Assembly (NCBI GenBank): GCA_030431615.1
Contig: JAUIID010000033.1
Coordinates: forward strand, 1 to 32,319
Reading direction: 5' to 3'
DNA from: Alphaproteobacteria bacterium
Lineage (GTDB): Bacteria; Pseudomonadota; Alphaproteobacteria; Geminicoccales; Geminicoccaceae
Length of the DNA stretch: 32,319 nt
In this document: positions 1 through 8,083 of the stretch, in pieces
How positions within the stretch are numbered: the first letter of the stretch is position 1
Layout of the letters: the number at the start of each line of letters is the position of its first letter
Position numbers and translations under genes: made by a program
The notes under the pieces: generated by a model
Told to the model about the DNA's origin: nothing
Databases searched by the model: none
The model's input: the letters and a program-made list of their open reading frames with translations, nothing else

Positions 1-354
1 AGCGGCGACCCGCTGCACGCTTCGGTCCTGGACCACGCCCGTGCCCCGGTGCAGGTACCCGTGCCGTCACCGTCAGCAGGCCATGTGCGCGAGATCCGGA
101 CGCGCCAACTCGGCCTCGCGGTCATCGGCCTCGGCGGCGGGCGCACCCGGCCGGATCAGGCGATCGACCCGGCCGTCGGCCTCTCTGCGGTGCGCGGCAC
201 CGGCGGCGAGGTCCAGGCGGGCGAGCCTCTGGCGCTCGTGCACGCCCGGGACGCGGCGAGCGCCGCCGCGGCCGTGGCACGCATCGCCTCAGCCTACGTC
301 ATCGGCGACACGCCACCCGCAGCACGTCCCGTCATCGTCGAAACCATCCCCTGA
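1..354 (+). CDS. deoA: Thymidine phosphorylase, C-terminal part (5' end outside window)
   Basis: The frame is open from base 1 and ends at a TGA at 352-354, giving 117 residues of a truncated protein. The segment REIRTRQLGLAVIGLGGGR followed by DQAIDPAVGLS and GEPLALVHARD matches the C-terminal pyrimidine nucleoside phosphorylase domain of DeoA-type enzymes. These convert thymidine and phosphate to thymine and deoxyribose-1-phosphate in the cytoplasm. The GTG at 49 is an internal codon, not the start. The catalytic and phosphate-binding parts lie upstream of the window. A perfect hairpin follows the stop. The family call rests on this domain only; a pyrimidine-nucleoside phosphorylase of slightly different specificity cannot be excluded. 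Confidence 0.8.
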   Translation, partial: SGDPLHASVLDHARAPVQVPVPSPSAGHVREIRTRQLGLAVIGLGGGRTRPDQAIDPAVGLSAVRGTGGEVQAGEPLALVHARDAASAAAAVARIASAYVIGDTPPAARPVIVETIP

Positions 355-362
355 ACGCGCGA

Positions 363-390
363 AACCCCGGGCAGTGTACTGCCCGGGGTT
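363..390. terminator. Perfect hairpin between convergent deoA and phasin genes
   Basis: A 13-bp perfect inverted repeat (AACCCCGGGCAGT at 363-375 and its complement at 378-390) has almost no loop. It sits between a + strand stop (354) and a - strand stop (453). There is no long U-tract on either side, although the - strand reads TTTCG after the stem. It is best read as a bidirectional transcription-stop hairpin. Confidence 0.6.
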
Positions 391-452
391 CACGCAGGTC
401 CGAGTTCACCCCAGGGAGGCGGAGGGCTACCTCGGAACGCTCGAGCCGCGAC

Positions 453-845
453 TTAGGCGGCGAGCGACTTCGCGTCCTCGATGTTGGCGGTCACGCGCTT
501 GGTGACCAGGTCGGCCACCTCCTGCTGCGCCTTCATGCCGAGGTCGGCCTGTTCCTTGGCCACGGCCATCACCTTCTCGGCGGCGGACTTGGCGTCGGCG
601 AGGAAGTCCTCGGGCTTGCGCTTGGTCACGTCGCCCTTGAGGAGGGTCTCGCCGTTCTTGAAGGTCTCCTCGACCCAGCCGTACTGCAGCTTGGCCATCG
701 CCTCGACGGTCCGCAGGTAGATGCCCTGGGCCTCGACCATGGTGTCGACATTGGCCTTGTGCATCGCGACGAATGCATCGAAATTGAACTTGGGAGCCTC
801 GAACTTGGGCATCTCGAACTTCGGGGTAGCCTTGGTGGTAGCCAT
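453..845 (-). CDS. phaP: Phasin family protein (PHA granule-associated)
   Basis: This 130-aa protein starts MATTKATPKFEMPKFEAPKF and then forms one long amphipathic helical region (AFVAMHKANVDTMVEAQGIY and onward) ending in KSLAA. This is the layout and length of alphaproteobacterial phasins, which coat polyhydroxyalkanoate granules. The Lys/Phe/Pro-rich head with repeated KFE units is typical. The ATG at 845 was chosen because AGGAAGGAAA precedes it at good spacing and the conserved head begins there; a longer frame to 950 adds unrelated sequence. TGC-rich elements upstream resemble operators of the PHA regulator PhaR. The symbol is by family; paralogues may exist elsewhere. Confidence 0.85.
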   Translation of the reverse strand: MATTKATPKFEMPKFEAPKFNFDAFVAMHKANVDTMVEAQGIYLRTVEAMAKLQYGWVEETFKNGETLLKGDVTKRKPEDFLADAKSAAEKVMAVAKEQADLGMKAQQEVADLVTKRVTANIEDAKSLAA

Positions 846-867
846 CACGCTGTTTCCTTCCTCGGTT

Positions 868-934
868 TGCTGCGCTGCACAATAATTGGGGGAGGGCGGT
901 CGAATTCGCAAGTCCGCTTTTGTGCAGTGCAGCA
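868..934 (-). promoter_or_regulatory. Phasin promoter region with inverted pair of TGC-rich elements (PhaR-like)
   Basis: TGCTGCGCTGCACAA at 868-882 (+ strand) and TGCTGCACTGCACAA at 920-934 (- strand) are 14/15 identical in opposite orientation. Between them a - strand promoter can be proposed: TTGCGA (906-911), an 18-nt spacer, then AATTAT (882-887). The proximal element would cover the transcription start. PhaR of Paracoccus and Rhodobacter binds TGC-rich DNA near phasin genes, so PhaR repression is a reasonable inference. The hexamers themselves are only 4/6 matches. Confidence 0.45.
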
Positions 935-981
935 TGAATGCCTGGCGCAAAGTGTCGCACCCGGCCGGAGGAACCGGATGG

Positions 982-1575
982 TCAGGCGGTCCGGGGCGGC
1001 TCTGCCAGCGCGTGGCGCAGGGTGCGCAGCGTGCGGCGTGCGGCGGCGATGGCCTCGCTCCAGTCGATCTCGGTTGCCCGGTCCTCGATCACCGCGCGCA
1101 CCACGGCACCGAACTGCGGCTCGCCCGCCGCGCGCCGGCCGTTGAAGAGCAGACAGGAGACGAGGGCCGAGCCGAGGCAGGTGGTGAGCGCCTGCTGCGC
1201 CCGGCCCAGGCTCTCGAGCACCAGGGCCAGCGCGAACTGGGCGCCGAGCTTGGCCGAGGCGGACGGGAACCGGCCGGCATTCTCCAGATCCTCGGCCCTG
1301 GCCGGCAGCGGTGTGGCGCCGCCGAGGATGCCGATGTCATGGCGCAGGCGCCAGGTCATCCGATGCGTCTTCAGGCGGGCATGCACGGGCTCGGGCAGGT
1401 CCGCGAAGGCCTGCAGCTCGACGACGGCGAAGCCGCGGCGCAGCCGCTCGAGCAGGCGGCGATAGTCGTCCGCCCCGCAAGCGCCGGCGAGCAGTCGCTG
1501 GATGTCCGACGACCTGGTGAAGGCACGCTCCAGCTCGGCGGTGCCGTTCTCGAGAAAACGCAGCAAGGAGGACAT
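982..1575 (-). CDS. Heme oxygenase-like fold protein, proximal His not conserved
   Basis: This protein has 197 aa. The N-terminal part (TAELERAFTRSSDIQRLLAG, then DYRRLLERLRRGFAVVE) and the later FALALVLESLGRAQQALTTC follow the helical pattern of bacterial biliverdin-type heme oxygenases. In true heme oxygenases the first helix carries a His (T-x-x-L-H) that ligates heme iron; here the equivalent position appears to be Glu (TAELERAF). It may therefore be a non-catalytic relative, a heme-sensing or binding protein, or another member of the fold. The start at 1575 is preceded by GGGAGC; an upstream ATG at 1614 lacks support. It lies downstream of lpdA on the same strand with an 81-nt gap containing an AT-rich palindromic element. 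No bacteriophytochrome gene is adjacent. Confidence 0.5.
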   Translation of the reverse strand: MSSLLRFLENGTAELERAFTRSSDIQRLLAGACGADDYRRLLERLRRGFAVVELQAFADLPEPVHARLKTHRMTWRLRHDIGILGGATPLPARAEDLENAGRFPSASAKLGAQFALALVLESLGRAQQALTTCLGSALVSCLLFNGRRAAGEPQFGAVVRAVIEDRATEIDWSEAIAAARRTLRTLRHALAEPPRTA

Positions 1576-1611
1576 CGCAGGCTCCCGGGGTTCAGATCGG
1601 CCCGGAAGGTA

Positions 1612-1638
1612 CAATAATCCTATTTGATAGGCAATAAT
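1612..1638. promoter_or_regulatory. AT-rich palindrome flanked by direct repeats, upstream of heme-oxygenase-like gene
   Basis: CCTAT-TTG-ATAGG (1619-1631) is a 13-bp palindrome lying exactly between two direct copies of CAATAAT (1612-1618 and 1632-1638), which are 20 bp apart. It stands out in a GC-rich gap between the lpdA stop (1657) and the start of the next gene (1575). An operator or promoter for the downstream - strand gene is inferred; the regulator is unknown. Confidence 0.35.
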
Positions 1639-1656
1639 TCCTTTGTCTGCGCCCCG

Positions 1657-3066
1657 CTACAGGTTGAACGTCTTGGTGTAGGTCGCCAGCGCCGCCTCCT
1701 TGATCGCCTCCTCGAGCGTCGGATGGGCGTGGCTGGTGCGGGCCACGTCCTCGGCCGAGGCGCCGAACTCCATGGCGACCGCGATCTCGCCGATCATCAC
1801 CCCGGCATCGGCGCCGATGATGTGGCAGCCGAGGATCCGGTTGGTCTCGGCATCGGCCAGCATCTTGACGAAGCCGTCGGTCTGGCCAGTGGCGCGCGCC
1901 CGGCTGTTCGCCATGAACGGGAACTTGCCGACCGTGTACTTGACCCCGGACTCCTTGAGCTGCTCCTCCGTCTTGCCGATCGCCGCCACCTCGGGGTCGG
2001 TGTAGACCACGCCCGGAATGCAGTCGTAGTCGATATGCGGCTTCTGCCCGGCGAGGATCTCGGCGAGGGCGACGCCCTCCTCCTCGGCCTTGTGCGCCAG
2101 CATCGCCCCGCGAATGACGTCGCCGATCGCATAGACGCCCTCGGCCTTGGTGGCGAACCGGTCGTCCACCTCGATCATGCCGCGCTTGTCGGTCTCGAGG
2201 CCCACGGTCTCGAGGCCCAGCCCGGCCGTGTAGGGCCGGCGGCCGATCGAGACGAGCACCACATCGCAGTCGATGACCTCGCCCTCGCCACCCTTGGCGG
2301 GCTCGACGCTGACCTTGAGGCGGTCGCCCGAGGCGTCGACGCCGGTGACCTTGGTGCCGAGCTTGAAGGTCATGCCCTGCTTCTGGAGGATGCGCTGGAA
2401 CTGCTTGCTGACCTCGCCGTCCATGCCGGGGGTCACCCGATCGAGAAACTCGACCACCGTGACCTTGCTGCCGAGGCGCTGCCAGACCGTGCCCATCTCG
2501 AGGCCGATATAGCCCGCCCCGATGACCACGAGGTGCTCCGGCACCTCTTCCAGGTCCAAAGCACCGGTGGAGCTGACGATCCGCTGCTCGTCGACCTCGA
2601 CGCCGGGCAAGGGCGTGCTCTCGGAGCCCGTGGCGATGACGATGGACTTCGCCTCGAGCGCCTGCTCGCCGCCGTCGTTCAGCTCGACCAGCACCTTGCC
2701 GGGCCCGGCGATCCGGCCGTGGCCGACGATGTAGGTGACCTTGTTCTTCTTGAAGAGGCCCTCGATCCCCTTGGTCAGGGTCTCGACCACGTCGTCCTTG
2801 TTGTCCATCATCGCATCGAGATCGAGCTCGACCGCGCCGACCTTGACGCCGTGCTTCTCCATCCCGCCCTTGGCCTCGGCATAGAGATGCGAGGAGTGGA
2901 GCAGGGCCTTGGAGGGAATGCAGCCGATGTTCAGGCAGGTGCCGCCCAAGGCACCGCGCTTCTCGACGCAGGCGACCTTCATGCCGAGCTGGGCCGCCTT
3001 GATGGCGCCGATATACCCGCCCGGGCCGCCGCCAATGAACACCACGTCAAAGCTCTCGTCCGCCAT
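1657..3066 (-). CDS. lpdA: Dihydrolipoyl dehydrogenase (E3)
   Basis: This 469-aa flavoprotein reoxidises dihydrolipoamide with NAD+ in 2-oxo acid dehydrogenase complexes. Visible are the N-terminal FAD-binding motif [14 protein letters not shown], the redox disulfide C44-LNIG-C49 in [13 protein letters not shown], the central NAD-binding motif [12 protein letters not shown], and the C-terminal dimer-interface His in [10 protein letters not shown]. The length equals that of typical E3. The ATG at 3066 was chosen because the conserved N-terminus begins there after AGAGGGAA; the frame extends further upstream but with unrelated sequence. It most likely serves the SucA/SucB complex encoded at 9.1-13.2 kb, from which it is separated by a sugar transport module. 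Confidence 0.97.
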   Translation of the reverse strand: MADESFDVVFIGGGPGGYIGAIKAAQLGMKVACVEKRGALGGTCLNIGCIPSKALLHSSHLYAEAKGGMEKHGVKVGAVELDLDAMMDNKDDVVETLTKGIEGLFKKNKVTYIVGHGRIAGPGKVLVELNDGGEQALEAKSIVIATGSESTPLPGVEVDEQRIVSSTGALDLEEVPEHLVVIGAGYIGLEMGTVWQRLGSKVTVVEFLDRVTPGMDGEVSKQFQRILQKQGMTFKLGTKVTGVDASGDRLKVSVEPAKGGEGEVIDCDVVLVSIGRRPYTAGLGLETVGLETDKRGMIEVDDRFATKAEGVYAIGDVIRGAMLAHKAEEEGVALAEILAGQKPHIDYDCIPGVVYTDPEVAAIGKTEEQLKESGVKYTVGKFPFMANSRARATGQTDGFVKMLADAETNRILGCHIIGADAGVMIGEIAVAMEFGASAEDVARTSHAHPTLEEAIKEAALATYTKTFNL

Positions 3067-3151
3067 CGCGTTCCCTCTTCCCCCTGTCCGACCGGCGCCT
3101 GCGGCACCTCGCACCGGCGCCCTTAATAGTGGAGCGGCGCATTTGAACAAA

Positions 3152-3169
3152 CCCCACCCTTCCGTGGGG
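3152..3169. other. GC stem-loop upstream of small ORF
   Basis: CCCCAC (3152-3157) pairs with GTGGGG (3164-3169) around CCTTCC. It lies in the 170-bp divergent gap between lpdA and the small ORF at 3237. A weak -35-like TTGACG follows at 3172-3177 without a convincing -10. It could be part of a structured leader for the + strand transcript, or of the lpdA leader read from the other strand. Confidence 0.3.
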
Positions 3170-3236
3170 ACTTGACGCAGCGGCGGATCGGTGGCGAAGT
3201 CGCTCCAGGCGCAACAAGCAGAAAGGAGGTGATCCA

Positions 3237-3317
3237 ATGTCGAGTGAGATGACGGTCACGTCGTTCGGACCCACGCGGTCGGCATCGGCAGCGGAGCAGC
3301 CTCAGCTTCTGGTGTGA
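3237..3317 (+). CDS. 26-aa ORF with near-maximal Shine-Dalgarno and own terminator
   Basis: ATG at 3237 to TGA at 3315-3317 encodes 26 residues, beginning [15 protein letters not shown] and ending EQPQLLV. The sequence AGAAAGGAGGTGATCC at 3220-3235 is fully complementary to the expected 3' end of alphaproteobacterial 16S rRNA, with AGGAGG placed 7 nt before the ATG. A classical terminator hairpin follows at 3363-3394. The peptide is Ser/Thr rich with no membrane segment or signal. I do not recognise it. The element could be a small protein gene, a leader peptide for the downstream gene, or a small RNA that binds 30S subunits. Confidence 0.55.
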   Translation: MSSEMTVTSFGPTRSASAAEQPQLLV

Positions 3318-3362
3318 CCACGTCGGATTGAGTTCCAGGGCCGGATGACCACCGTGCTCACG

Positions 3363-3394
3363 GAAAGGCCGCCTCCGGGCGGCCTTTCTTCTTT
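3363..3394 (+). terminator. Rho-independent terminator of the small ORF
   Basis: GAAAGGCCGCC (3363-3373) pairs perfectly with GGCGGCCTTTC (3378-3388) around a TCCG tetraloop, followed by TTCTTT. It ends transcription before the TfoX-domain gene at 3425, so the 26-aa ORF forms a separate transcription unit of about 200 nt. Confidence 0.85.
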
Positions 3395-3424
3395 CAGGCT
3401 CCAAGGGTTTCCGGGTTCCAACCG

Positions 3425-3778
3425 ATGTCGAAGCGCGACCCGTTCGTCGACCATGTGCTGGAGATGCTGGAACCGCTCGGCATGGTGCGCGCCCGTGCCA
3501 TGTTCGGCGGCTTCGGCATCTTCCACGTCGACCGGATGATCGCGCTGATCGCCAATGACCGCCTCTACTTCAAGACCGACCAGCGCACCCGCTCGATCTT
3601 CGAGGCAGCCGGTGCCGAGCCCTTCGTCTACGAGGGCAAGCGGGGCAAGCCCTCGGTCATGAGCTATCACGAGGCCCCGCCGGAATGCCTCGACGACGCC
3701 GAGGCCATGCTGCAATGGGCCCGCCTCGCGAGCGAGGCGGCACTGCGCGGCCCGGTGCCCAAGCGCACCCGGAGCTGA
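3425..3778 (+). CDS. TfoX N-terminal domain protein
   Basis: This 117-aa cytoplasmic protein consists almost entirely of a TfoX/Sxy N-terminal domain. The segments VRARAMFGGFGIFHVDRMIALIA and RLYFKTDQRTR followed by GAEPFVYEGKRGKPSVMSYHEAP are typical. In Gammaproteobacteria, TfoX (with an extra C-terminal domain) regulates competence. Stand-alone short versions in Alphaproteobacteria have no established role. No strong ribosome-binding site is seen before 3425. The gene stands alone, separated from the preceding unit by a terminator and convergent with the ABC transporter genes. Confidence 0.85.
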   Translation: MSKRDPFVDHVLEMLEPLGMVRARAMFGGFGIFHVDRMIALIANDRLYFKTDQRTRSIFEAAGAEPFVYEGKRGKPSVMSYHEAPPECLDDAEAMLQWARLASEAALRGPVPKRTRS

Positions 3779-3809
3779 CCTCTTCCCGCAGCGTCGACCG
3801 CCGAGCCGG

Positions 3810-4856
3810 TCAGCGTGTGACCTGACCCTCGCGGAACTGCAGCGTGCGGAAGGCGACGACGGCGATGAAGATGAAGCCCAGGACCACCTGCTGGACGAAC
3901 GAGGAAAGGCCGACGATGACCAGGCCATTCTCGAGGATGCCGAGGATGACCGCCCCCATCAGCGAGCCCATGATCAGCCCGCGACCGCCGAAGAGCGAGG
4001 TGCCGCCGAGCACGACGAGGGCGATCGCGTGGAACTCGATGCCGTAGGCCATGGCGGCCTGGACCGAGTTCATGCGCGCCACCCAGACCATCGTGGCCAG
4101 CGCGGAGAGCAGGCCCATCAGCGTGTAGGCGATGAACTTGATCCGGGCGACGTCGATGCCGGCGAGTCGGGCCGCCTCCTCGTTGCCGCCGACGGCGATC
4201 ATCGCCTGGCCGGTCCTGGTCTTGTTGAGGAAGAACCAGCCCCAGGCGGTCACCAGGATGGCCAGGTAGATGGTCGGCGAGAGGCCGAAGATGCGCGCCC
4301 GCGCCAGCCAGAGCATGCTGTCCGGGAAGTCGAAGAGAATCTGGTGGCCGAGCAGCACGAAGGAGATGCCGCGAAAGAGTGCCATCGTGCCCAGCGTGAC
4401 GATCAGCGGCGGCACTCGGAAGCGCGCGACGCAAATGCCGTTGAAGGCGCCGCAGAGGCCGCCGGCCAGCAGGCCGAGCAGCACCGCCGGCAGGACCGGC
4501 CATTGCCAGGTCACGATGAAGAGCCCGAGCAGCGTGCCGACAAGCGCGACGATGGCGCCGATCGAAAGATCGATGCCCTTCGTCGTGATCACGAAGGTCA
4601 TGCCGACGCCGAGGATCACGAAGCTGGCGCTTTGGTTGAGCACGATGGTGATGTTGCGCCAGGAGACGAAGCGCTCGTTGACCAGCGTGAAGATGATGAC
4701 CAGGGCGACCAGCAGGAGTGCTGTGGTGGCGAGCGAGATGAAGTTCGGATGGTCGCCGCCCCAGCGCTGCCAGAGGGCGGCGAAGCCGGGCCGCTTGGCA
4801 GATGGACGGTCGATGACGGCTTGCATGGCGCTCGGGTCCGGTTCGGCGGTGGTCAT
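3810..4856 (-). CDS. Sugar ABC transporter permease (RbsC/FrcC family), second subunit
   Basis: This 348-aa integral membrane protein has multiple hydrophobic helices. The signature segments GVGMTFVITTKGIDLSIGAI, CVARFRVPPLIVTLGTMALF and GGNEEAARLAGIDVARIKFI are typical of permeases that work with ribose/fructose-type importers. Its ATG overlaps the stop of the upstream permease gene by 4 nt (ATGA), so translation is coupled. It is the last gene of the operon binding protein - ATPase - permease - permease. The paralogous upstream permease suggests a heterodimeric channel. The substrate cannot be told from the sequence. Confidence 0.93.
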   Translation of the reverse strand: MTTAEPDPSAMQAVIDRPSAKRPGFAALWQRWGGDHPNFISLATTALLLVALVIIFTLVNERFVSWRNITIVLNQSASFVILGVGMTFVITTKGIDLSIGAIVALVGTLLGLFIVTWQWPVLPAVLLGLLAGGLCGAFNGICVARFRVPPLIVTLGTMALFRGISFVLLGHQILFDFPDSMLWLARARIFGLSPTIYLAILVTAWGWFFLNKTRTGQAMIAVGGNEEAARLAGIDVARIKFIAYTLMGLLSALATMVWVARMNSVQAAMAYGIEFHAIALVVLGGTSLFGGRGLIMGSLMGAVILGILENGLVIVGLSSFVQQVVLGFIFIAVVAFRTLQFREGQVTR

Positions 4857-5868
4857 TTGCCCTCGGTGCCTTCGCGCGCGATGCGCAAGGCGACGACGAC
4901 GATGAGAAGGATGCCGATGGCGACGAGCTGCCAGAACTGCACGACGCCCGACAGCAGCAGCCCTGTATTGAGCACGCCCAGGATGAGCGCCCCCAACACC
5001 GTGCCGAGGATCAGGCCGCGGCCGCCGAAGAGCGAGGTGCCGCCGAGGATCACCGCGGCGATGACGTGCAGCTCGATGCCGGTGCCCATCACCGCCTGCG
5101 CCGCGTCCTGCCGGGCGACGATGACCACGGTGGTGAGCCCGGCGAGGCTGCCCATGATGACGTAGGTCAGGAACTTGGTGCGGACGACGTCGATGCCGGC
5201 GAGCCTCGCCGCCTCCTCGTTGCCGCCGACGGCGGTGATGCGCTGGCCGAGCCTGGTCGAGGTGAGGAAGAACTGGCCGCCGATGACGGTCAGCAGCGCG
5301 ATGTAGACCGGCACCGGGACCGCCAGGATGCGGCCGTCGCCGAGCCAGGGCAGCGGCTCGGCGAAGCGCATATAGACCCGGCCCTCGCCCAGCATATAGG
5401 CGATGCCGCGAAAGAGGGTGAAGGTGCCGAGCGTGACGATGATCGGCGGCACCCGGACGACCGCCACGAGAAAGCCGTTGAAGGCGCCGCAGATCGCGCC
5501 GACGACCAGCGCCCCGAGGACGGCGAGCAGGGCGGGCACGCCCGCGTCGATCAGCAGGATGCCCATGAGCGTGGCGGTGACGCCGATGATCGAGCCGATC
5601 GAGATGTCGATCCCGCCCGACGTCATGACCAGCGTCATGCCAACCCCGGCGATGATGTAGATCGCCATCTGGTTGAGGATGTTGACGAGCACCGTCGTGC
5701 TGAAGAACTGCTCGGAGGTGAACGAGAAGACAATGATCAGGACTGCTAGGATCGCCAGCGACGAGAGCAGCACCCCGGTATCGGGATGCAGGCGGAGCAG
5801 GTTGCGCCAGCTGCCCTCTGGTGCTCGATCCCTTGCCCCGCCATTGCGTTGCGGCGAGACCGCCGTGC

Positions 5869-5872
<4 letters not shown>
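4853..5872 (-). CDS. Sugar ABC transporter permease (RbsC/FrcC family), first subunit
   Basis: This 339-aa membrane protein is paralogous to the next gene. It contains GVGMTLVMTSGGIDISIGSI, VVRVPPIIVTLGTFTLFRGI and GGNEEAARLAGIDVVRTKFL, which are hallmarks of the branched sugar permease family. The start is GTG at 5872, overlapping the ATPase stop by 4 nt (GTGA). Tight overlaps on both sides show a single co-translated unit. Both permeases carry the cytoplasmic GGNEEAARLAGID segment expected to contact the ATPase. Confidence 0.93.
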
Positions 5873-6669
<797 letters not shown>

Positions 6670-6732
6670 TCGTGCCTCCCATCACACCGGCGCCACGCGG
6701 GTAGCCCGACTGCTCGACCGGTTCGCTCCCGA

Positions 6733-6767
6733 CGGTCGGCGGCCGGGCATTGCGCCCCCGCCGACCG
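6733..6767 (-). promoter_or_regulatory. Strong intra-operon hairpin between binding-protein and ATPase genes
   Basis: CGGTCGGCGG (6733-6742) pairs perfectly with CCGCCGACCG (6758-6767); an inner GGGC/GCCC stem extends it. It lies in the 113-nt gap after the binding-protein stop (6783) and before the ATPase start (6669). Such hairpins commonly stabilise the upstream message or attenuate downstream transcription, allowing excess binding protein. There is no U-tract, so a full terminator is unlikely. Confidence 0.5.
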
Positions 6768-6782
6768 CCACCAGGCAATGGC

Positions 6783-7787
6783 TCAGTTGTTCACCGGCCG
6801 CGGAAACTCGAGGCCCTCGGCCTCGTAGATTACCGGATTGACGTACTCGTTGATCGCCTCGACCGAATCGATGACGTGGATCGGCGAGTTGAAGACCGCC
6901 GGCACGGCGTCCTCGTTGCCCTGGCTGTGCTGGTAGATCGCCTCGCCCACGGCTTCGCCCATGGCGACCGGGTCGCGGATCCAGGCCGCCGTCAGGAGGC
7001 CGTCCTCGATGTAGCGCAGCTCCTCGAAGGTGCCGCCGGCCCCGTAGATCGCGTACTCGCCCTGCGCGCCGTTGGCGACGGTGGCCTCGACGGCACCCAC
7101 CGCCATGGCACTGGAGGCGGCGACGATCACGTCGACATCCGGATAGGCCACGAGGATGCGCTCCATGGCGTCATAGGCCATGCGCCGGTCGTAGTCGGCG
7201 AAGTCCTCGTAGACCACTTCCATGCCGAGCTCGGCATAGCGCTCCTTGGGCGCACGCTCGTAGGTGATGTGTCCCGGGGCACCGTGGATGATCGCGATGG
7301 TGGTGCCCTCGCCGTACTTCTCGGCGAGATAGGTCGCCAGCGTCTCGCCGGCATCCGAGTGGCTGTAGCCGGAGAACATCATCGGCTGGAAGCCCCAGTC
7401 GTCGGGGAACGGCACGCTGTAATTGCCGACGATCAGCGGGATGCCGGCGTCGATCACCCGCTCGTAGGCGACGCGCTGCACCTCGGGATCGGTGGGGTTG
7501 ATGATGATGTAGTCGAGGCCTTCGGTGATCATGTCCTCGACGATGGCCAGCTGTTCCTCGTGCGCCACGTGGTTCGACGGGGCACGGATCAGGAATTCGT
7601 AGTCCACGCCGTGCTCATCTAGGGCGCGCTCGATGCCCGAGCCCATCATGCCGTGGAAATCCGACGGGTCCCAGACGGACGGGGCATAGCCGATGCGCAA
7701 GGGCTCGGCGGCGGCGCTGCCGGCAAGGCCGATACCCCCGGCAAGCACGACGGCCATGGCGGTCGCGGTCAACGATCGTCTGTTCAT
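6783..7787 (-). CDS. Periplasmic sugar-binding protein of ABC importer
   Basis: This 334-aa exported protein begins MNRRSLTATAMAVVLAGG and has a Sec signal peptide ending near GSAAAEPLRIGY. The mature part follows the two-lobed periplasmic-binding-protein type 1 fold (Peripla_BP_4-like): IIINPTDPEVQRVAYERVIDAG, GIPLIVGNYSVPF, TTIAIIHGAPGH and DVIVAASSAMAVGAVEA. It captures a sugar or related solute for the permeases and ATPase encoded downstream. The ATG at 7787 fits the signal peptide and is preceded by AGGGAGAAG; the longer frame to 7901 would put extra charged residues before the signal. It diverges from an aldo/keto reductase gene. The substrate is unknown. Confidence 0.93.
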   Translation of the reverse strand: MNRRSLTATAMAVVLAGGIGLAGSAAAEPLRIGYAPSVWDPSDFHGMMGSGIERALDEHGVDYEFLIRAPSNHVAHEEQLAIVEDMITEGLDYIIINPTDPEVQRVAYERVIDAGIPLIVGNYSVPFPDDWGFQPMMFSGYSHSDAGETLATYLAEKYGEGTTIAIIHGAPGHITYERAPKERYAELGMEVVYEDFADYDRRMAYDAMERILVAYPDVDVIVAASSAMAVGAVEATVANGAQGEYAIYGAGGTFEELRYIEDGLLTAAWIRDPVAMGEAVGEAIYQHSQGNEDAVPAVFNSPIHVIDSVEAINEYVNPVIYEAEGLEFPRPVNN

Positions 7788-7843
7788 CGTCTTCTCCCTG
7801 ATTGTCGCGATCGATGGATCGCATTTGGCCATGTCATACGACG

Positions 7844-7857
7844 TGGCAACGTTATCA
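7844..7857. promoter_or_regulatory. LacI-family-like operator in divergent promoter region
   Basis: TGGCAACGTTATCA matches a 14-bp palindrome with a central CG at 5 of 7 base pairs and differs from TGATAACGTTATCA at two bases. Palindromes with a central CG are typical of LacI/GalR repressors, which often control sugar ABC operons. It lies 57-70 bp upstream of the binding-protein start. No LacI gene is present in the window. Confidence 0.4.
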
Positions 7858-7969
7858 TCGGGAGCCGACGGGCCGCTCGTGGCGCCCATTGGATCCCGCA
7901 ATTATCCATAAGGCGTGGACTGCATGACAACGCCGATGGCGGACCCACTCATGTCCGTCAATCGAAACA

Positions 7970-8005
7970 GTATGAAATTCCTGTCACATTATCAGGAGAT
8001 CATAC
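7970..8005. promoter_or_regulatory. Nested inverted repeat upstream of the aldo/keto reductase
   Basis: GTATGA (7970-7975) pairs with TCATAC (8000-8005). Inside it TCCTG (7979-7983) pairs with CAGGA (7993-7997). It lies just upstream of the proposed promoter at 8015 in the 296-bp divergent gap. It is either an operator or an RNA hairpin; which protein binds is unknown. Confidence 0.35.
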
Positions 8006-8014
8006 GTCTCAACC

Positions 8015-8043
8015 TTGTCACGATTGCGTCTGCTGACGATAAG
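8015..8043 (+). promoter_or_regulatory. Candidate sigma70 promoter of aldo/keto reductase
   Basis: TTGTCA (8015-8020) and GATAAG (8038-8043) are separated by 17 nt. The predicted start would leave a leader of about 35 nt before the ATG at 8084. The -35 is a 5/6 match and the -10 is about 4/6. Confidence 0.4.
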
Positions 8044-8083
8044 GCCATGCGCACATTCGATCAGAAAAGAGGGGGCAGCGATC

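Noticed and set aside
1624-3126. 500-aa + strand ORF opposite lpdA
   Set aside because: It is a shadow of lpdA, which has all E3 motifs on the other strand.
3220-3237. Fragment of a 16S rRNA gene on the - strand
   Set aside because: The match to the 16S 3' end stops after about 18 bp on both sides and is placed exactly as a ribosome-binding site before an ATG, so a Shine-Dalgarno is the better explanation.
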